DNA of 6,178 nt. It comes from Bifidobacteriaceae bacterium. Its GTDB lineage: Bacteria > Actinomycetota > Actinomycetes > Actinomycetales > WQXJ01. Positions within the stretch are counted from its first letter, which is position 1; each line of letters starts with the position of its first letter. Of the stretch, positions 4,546-6,178 are shown piece after piece. Position numbers and translations under genes: made by a program. The stretch spans positions 1 through 6,178 of the forward strand of contig JAIRTF010000010.1 in NCBI GenBank assembly GCA_031255075.1, written 5' to 3'. A model generated the notes under the pieces. It did no database searches and was not told where the DNA came from. It was given only the letters and a program-made list of their open reading frames with translations.

Positions 4546-6178
4546 CCGCCTCCGCCAGCCGCCGGTGGCCCGGTGGAGACCTCCAGGATCACAACACTTC
4601 CCCTAGTTGCTTGATCGCCCGCGCCAGGCACGGTCCGAATTGCGTAGCCGGCCGGCACGGTGGCGGAAGGTACCTGTTGCACGTTGACGGTGAATCCCTT
4701 GTCCTTGAGCGCCTGTTCAGCGGCGGCCTGAGTCATGCCTTCGGTGTCCGGCACGGGCACTGTTGCCGACTGCTGGGCGATGGTCACATTGACCGGGGTC
4801 TTCTGGTCGACGGTTGAGTTGGGGGATGGGGTTTGGCTCAGCACGGTGCCGGGCTCTTCGTCAGAGTCTTCGCTATCAACCACGCCGACCCGCAGCCCGG
4901 CTTCAGCCAGCATGTCTGAGCATTCTTGCTGTGTCTTGCCAGTGCAATCCGGCACTGTGGTCTGACCGGACGAGACCAGCAGCTTGACCCGGTCGCCGCG
5001 CTTGCCGGGAGTGTCTTTCGGTGGGTCTGTGCCAACTACCAGGTCCTTGGCCACATCAGGGCTGTTGGTGATGGTCCGGTCCGCTTCAACTATGTAGCCT
5101 GCCTTTTGCAGCGCTTCAGTGGCTTCGCTTTGGGTCATGCCTTCGACATCCGGCATGGACAGAGTGTTCTTGCCCAGGGAAACGATGTACTCAATGGTGT
5201 CGCCCTGTTTGACCCGGTCACCGGACTCCGGGCTGAACCGGATGACCAAACCTTCGGCAACCTCGTCGGAGCCCTCCGGTGACCCGGCTTTGGCCACCAG
5301 TTTGGCGTCCTCCAAAGCGGTGATCGAATCCTCCACCGTGCGGGAAGCCGGCACCTTCGGCACAGTGGTGTTGACCGCTGGTGTGGGGCCCGGGTCATCA
5401 GACTCTTTGGGTTTGAAGATGAAGAAAGCCAAGATGATCAACAAGATCAGGGCCACTCCACCCAGGATCAAACCGATCGTCAGGCGCTTCTTGCGCTTGG
5501 CACGAGCCTCTTCTTCATCCAGTTCATCAGTCGGCGGGAGAATGCCGGCGTTACGGAAGGACGCAGGGACTTGCTGGGCCGGCGGAGTGGGCGGCGGGTA
5601 GGAGACCGCCGCCGGAATGGTGGACAGAGCGGCCGGCGGCAGGACCTGGGTCGAATCGTCAGCCACGGCTCCAACCGGCGGCGCTGAGACGCTGCCACCG
5701 TTCTTGAAGGCTTGCAGATCAGCCAAGAATTCGGAGGCCGTTGAATAGCGGTGTTCACGGTCCTTGGCCAACGCTTTGATGACCACCCGGTCCAAAGCCG
5801 GCGGCACATCCGGTGCCAACGCCGAAGGCGGCGTCGGGTGTTCGCGGACATGCTGGTAGGCCACCGCGACAGCTGAATCGCCCACGAATGGCGGCCGGCC
5901 GGTCAACAGTTCGAACAGCACGCAGCCGGTTGAGTACAGGTCAGAGCGGGCATCGACGTTCTCACCGCGGGCCTGCTCTGGGCTCAAATATTGGGCGGTA
6001 CCGATCACCGCTTGAGTTTGGGTGACCGCGTCAGAGGTTTCAGCCAGAGCCCGGGCAATGCCGAAGTCCATGACCTTGACCTGGCCGGTCACCGTCAACA
6101 TGATGTTGCCCGGTTTGATGTCGCGGTGAACAATGCCGGCATGGTGGGCGTATTGCAGAGCAGACAGCACGCCGATGG
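4542..6178 (-). CDS. pknB: PknB-type Ser/Thr protein kinase with four PASTA repeats (N-lobe outside window)
   Basis: The gene runs off the right edge. About 544 residues are visible and roughly the first 120 of the kinase are missing. Numbering from the codon at 6170-6168, the fragment has the catalytic loop HRDIKPGN (15-22), DFG (35-37), an activation loop AVTQTQAVIGTAQYLSPEQ (48-66) whose Thr50 and Thr52 align with the two activating threonines of M. tuberculosis PknB, and the C-lobe to about 156. A Pro-rich juxtamembrane linker ends in ARAKRKKR (222-229), then one membrane segment about 231-252. Four external PASTA units follow, about 268-333, 338-402, 404-466 and 470-535, and the protein ends PPAAGGGG. 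In this family the PASTA region binds peptidoglycan fragments and the kinase controls growth and division. PASTA 1 is degenerate (VPKVPASRT) and PASTA 3 carries two cysteines (C409, C417). pknA, pbpA and rodA are expected beyond the edge. Confidence 0.97.
   Translation of the reverse strand, partial: IGVLSALQYAHHAGIVHRDIKPGNIMLTVTGQVKVMDFGIARALAETSDAVTQTQAVIGTAQYLSPEQARGENVDARSDLYSTGCVLFELLTGRPPFVGDSAVAVAYQHVREHPTPPSALAPDVPPALDRVVIKALAKDREHRYSTASEFLADLQAFKNGGSVSAPPVGAVADDSTQVLPPAALSTIPAAVSYPPPTPPAQQVPASFRNAGILPPTDELDEEEARAKRKKRLTIGLILGGVALILLIILAFFIFKPKESDDPGPTPAVNTTVPKVPASRTVEDSITALEDAKLVAKAGSPEGSDEVAEGLVIRFSPESGDRVKQGDTIEYIVSLGKNTLSMPDVEGMTQSEATEALQKAGYIVEADRTITNSPDVAKDLVVGTDPPKDTPGKRGDRVKLLVSSGQTTVPDCTGKTQQECSDMLAEAGLRVGVVDSEDSDEEPGTVLSQTPSPNSTVDQKTPVNVTIAQQSATVPVPDTEGMTQAAAEQALKDKGFTVNVQQVPSATVPAGYAIRTVPGAGDQATRGSVVILEVSTGPPAAGGGG

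Noticed and set aside
4574..4585. TGGAG-AC-CTCCA palindrome as a terminator for the sortase cluster
   Set aside because: The 2-base loop is too tight, there is no T-tract, and it lies inside the pknB coding sequence.
5119..5601. 160-residue plus-strand open frame inside pknB
   Set aside because: It is antisense to the PASTA and membrane region, and its Ser-rich runs come from reverse reading of Glu-rich codons.
6168..6170. GTG at 6170 as the true pknB start
   Set aside because: The visible protein begins just before the HRD catalytic loop, so a start here would lack the whole ATP-binding N-lobe. The frame continues to the window edge.
1..6178. tRNA/rRNA genes, CRISPR arrays, insertion sequences, attachment sites
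   Set aside because: I saw no cloverleaf-like segment, spaced direct repeats, transposase or integrase motifs, or paired terminal inverted repeats. Nearly all of the window is coding.

Overview
The window is a GC-rich chromosomal segment from an actinomycete (Actinomycetota). It covers part of the conserved cell-division and cell-envelope neighbourhood that in Mycobacterium tuberculosis runs crgA - DUF881 gene - trpG - pknB. The evidence is a clear CrgA, a clear DUF881 protein, a class E-type sortase and a PknB-type PASTA kinase, in the orientation expected for that neighbourhood. GTG starts, Ala/Pro-rich proteins and a TANNNT-type -10 motif fit the same phylum. I cannot name a genus from sequence alone.

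Left part (1-1730). A partial + strand gene leaves only its C-terminus: Ala/Lys heptad repeats followed by an acidic tail. It converges on a complete - strand TIGR01777-family epimerase-like protein (171-1061). A 150-bp divergent gap follows, holding a candidate leaderless promoter for the epimerase gene and a GC-rich repeat/hairpin. On the other side is a + strand flavodoxin-domain protein (1212-1730). These genes are not part of the M. tuberculosis version of the neighbourhood.

Middle part (1731-4545). A short convergent gap with two hairpins separates the flavodoxin gene from crgA (- strand, 1821-2072). Divergent from crgA is a tight + strand cluster: DUF881 membrane protein (2194-2991), sortase (2984-4213, overlapping the previous gene by 8 bp) and a 108-aa single-pass membrane protein (4219-4545, 5 bp after the sortase). 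The crgA/DUF881 gap holds a perfect 6-6-6 inverted repeat whose arms each match a -10 hexamer.

Right part (4542-6178). pknB lies on the - strand and runs off the right edge, so its kinase N-lobe is missing. Its stop codon and that of the 108-aa gene share one CTAG tetranucleotide.

How the genes fit together: CrgA (divisome), PknB (muropeptide-sensing Ser/Thr kinase controlling growth and division) and sortase E (anchoring surface proteins to peptidoglycan) all act at the membrane/cell-wall interface. The DUF881 and 108-aa proteins are predicted to be anchored in the same membrane facing outward. I see no wholly new system here. The points most worth a second look are the trpG/pabA slot occupied by sortase plus a small membrane gene, the long disordered sortase N-terminus with one ordered-looking island, a cysteine pair in one PASTA repeat, the shared stop, and the two intergenic regulatory candidates.
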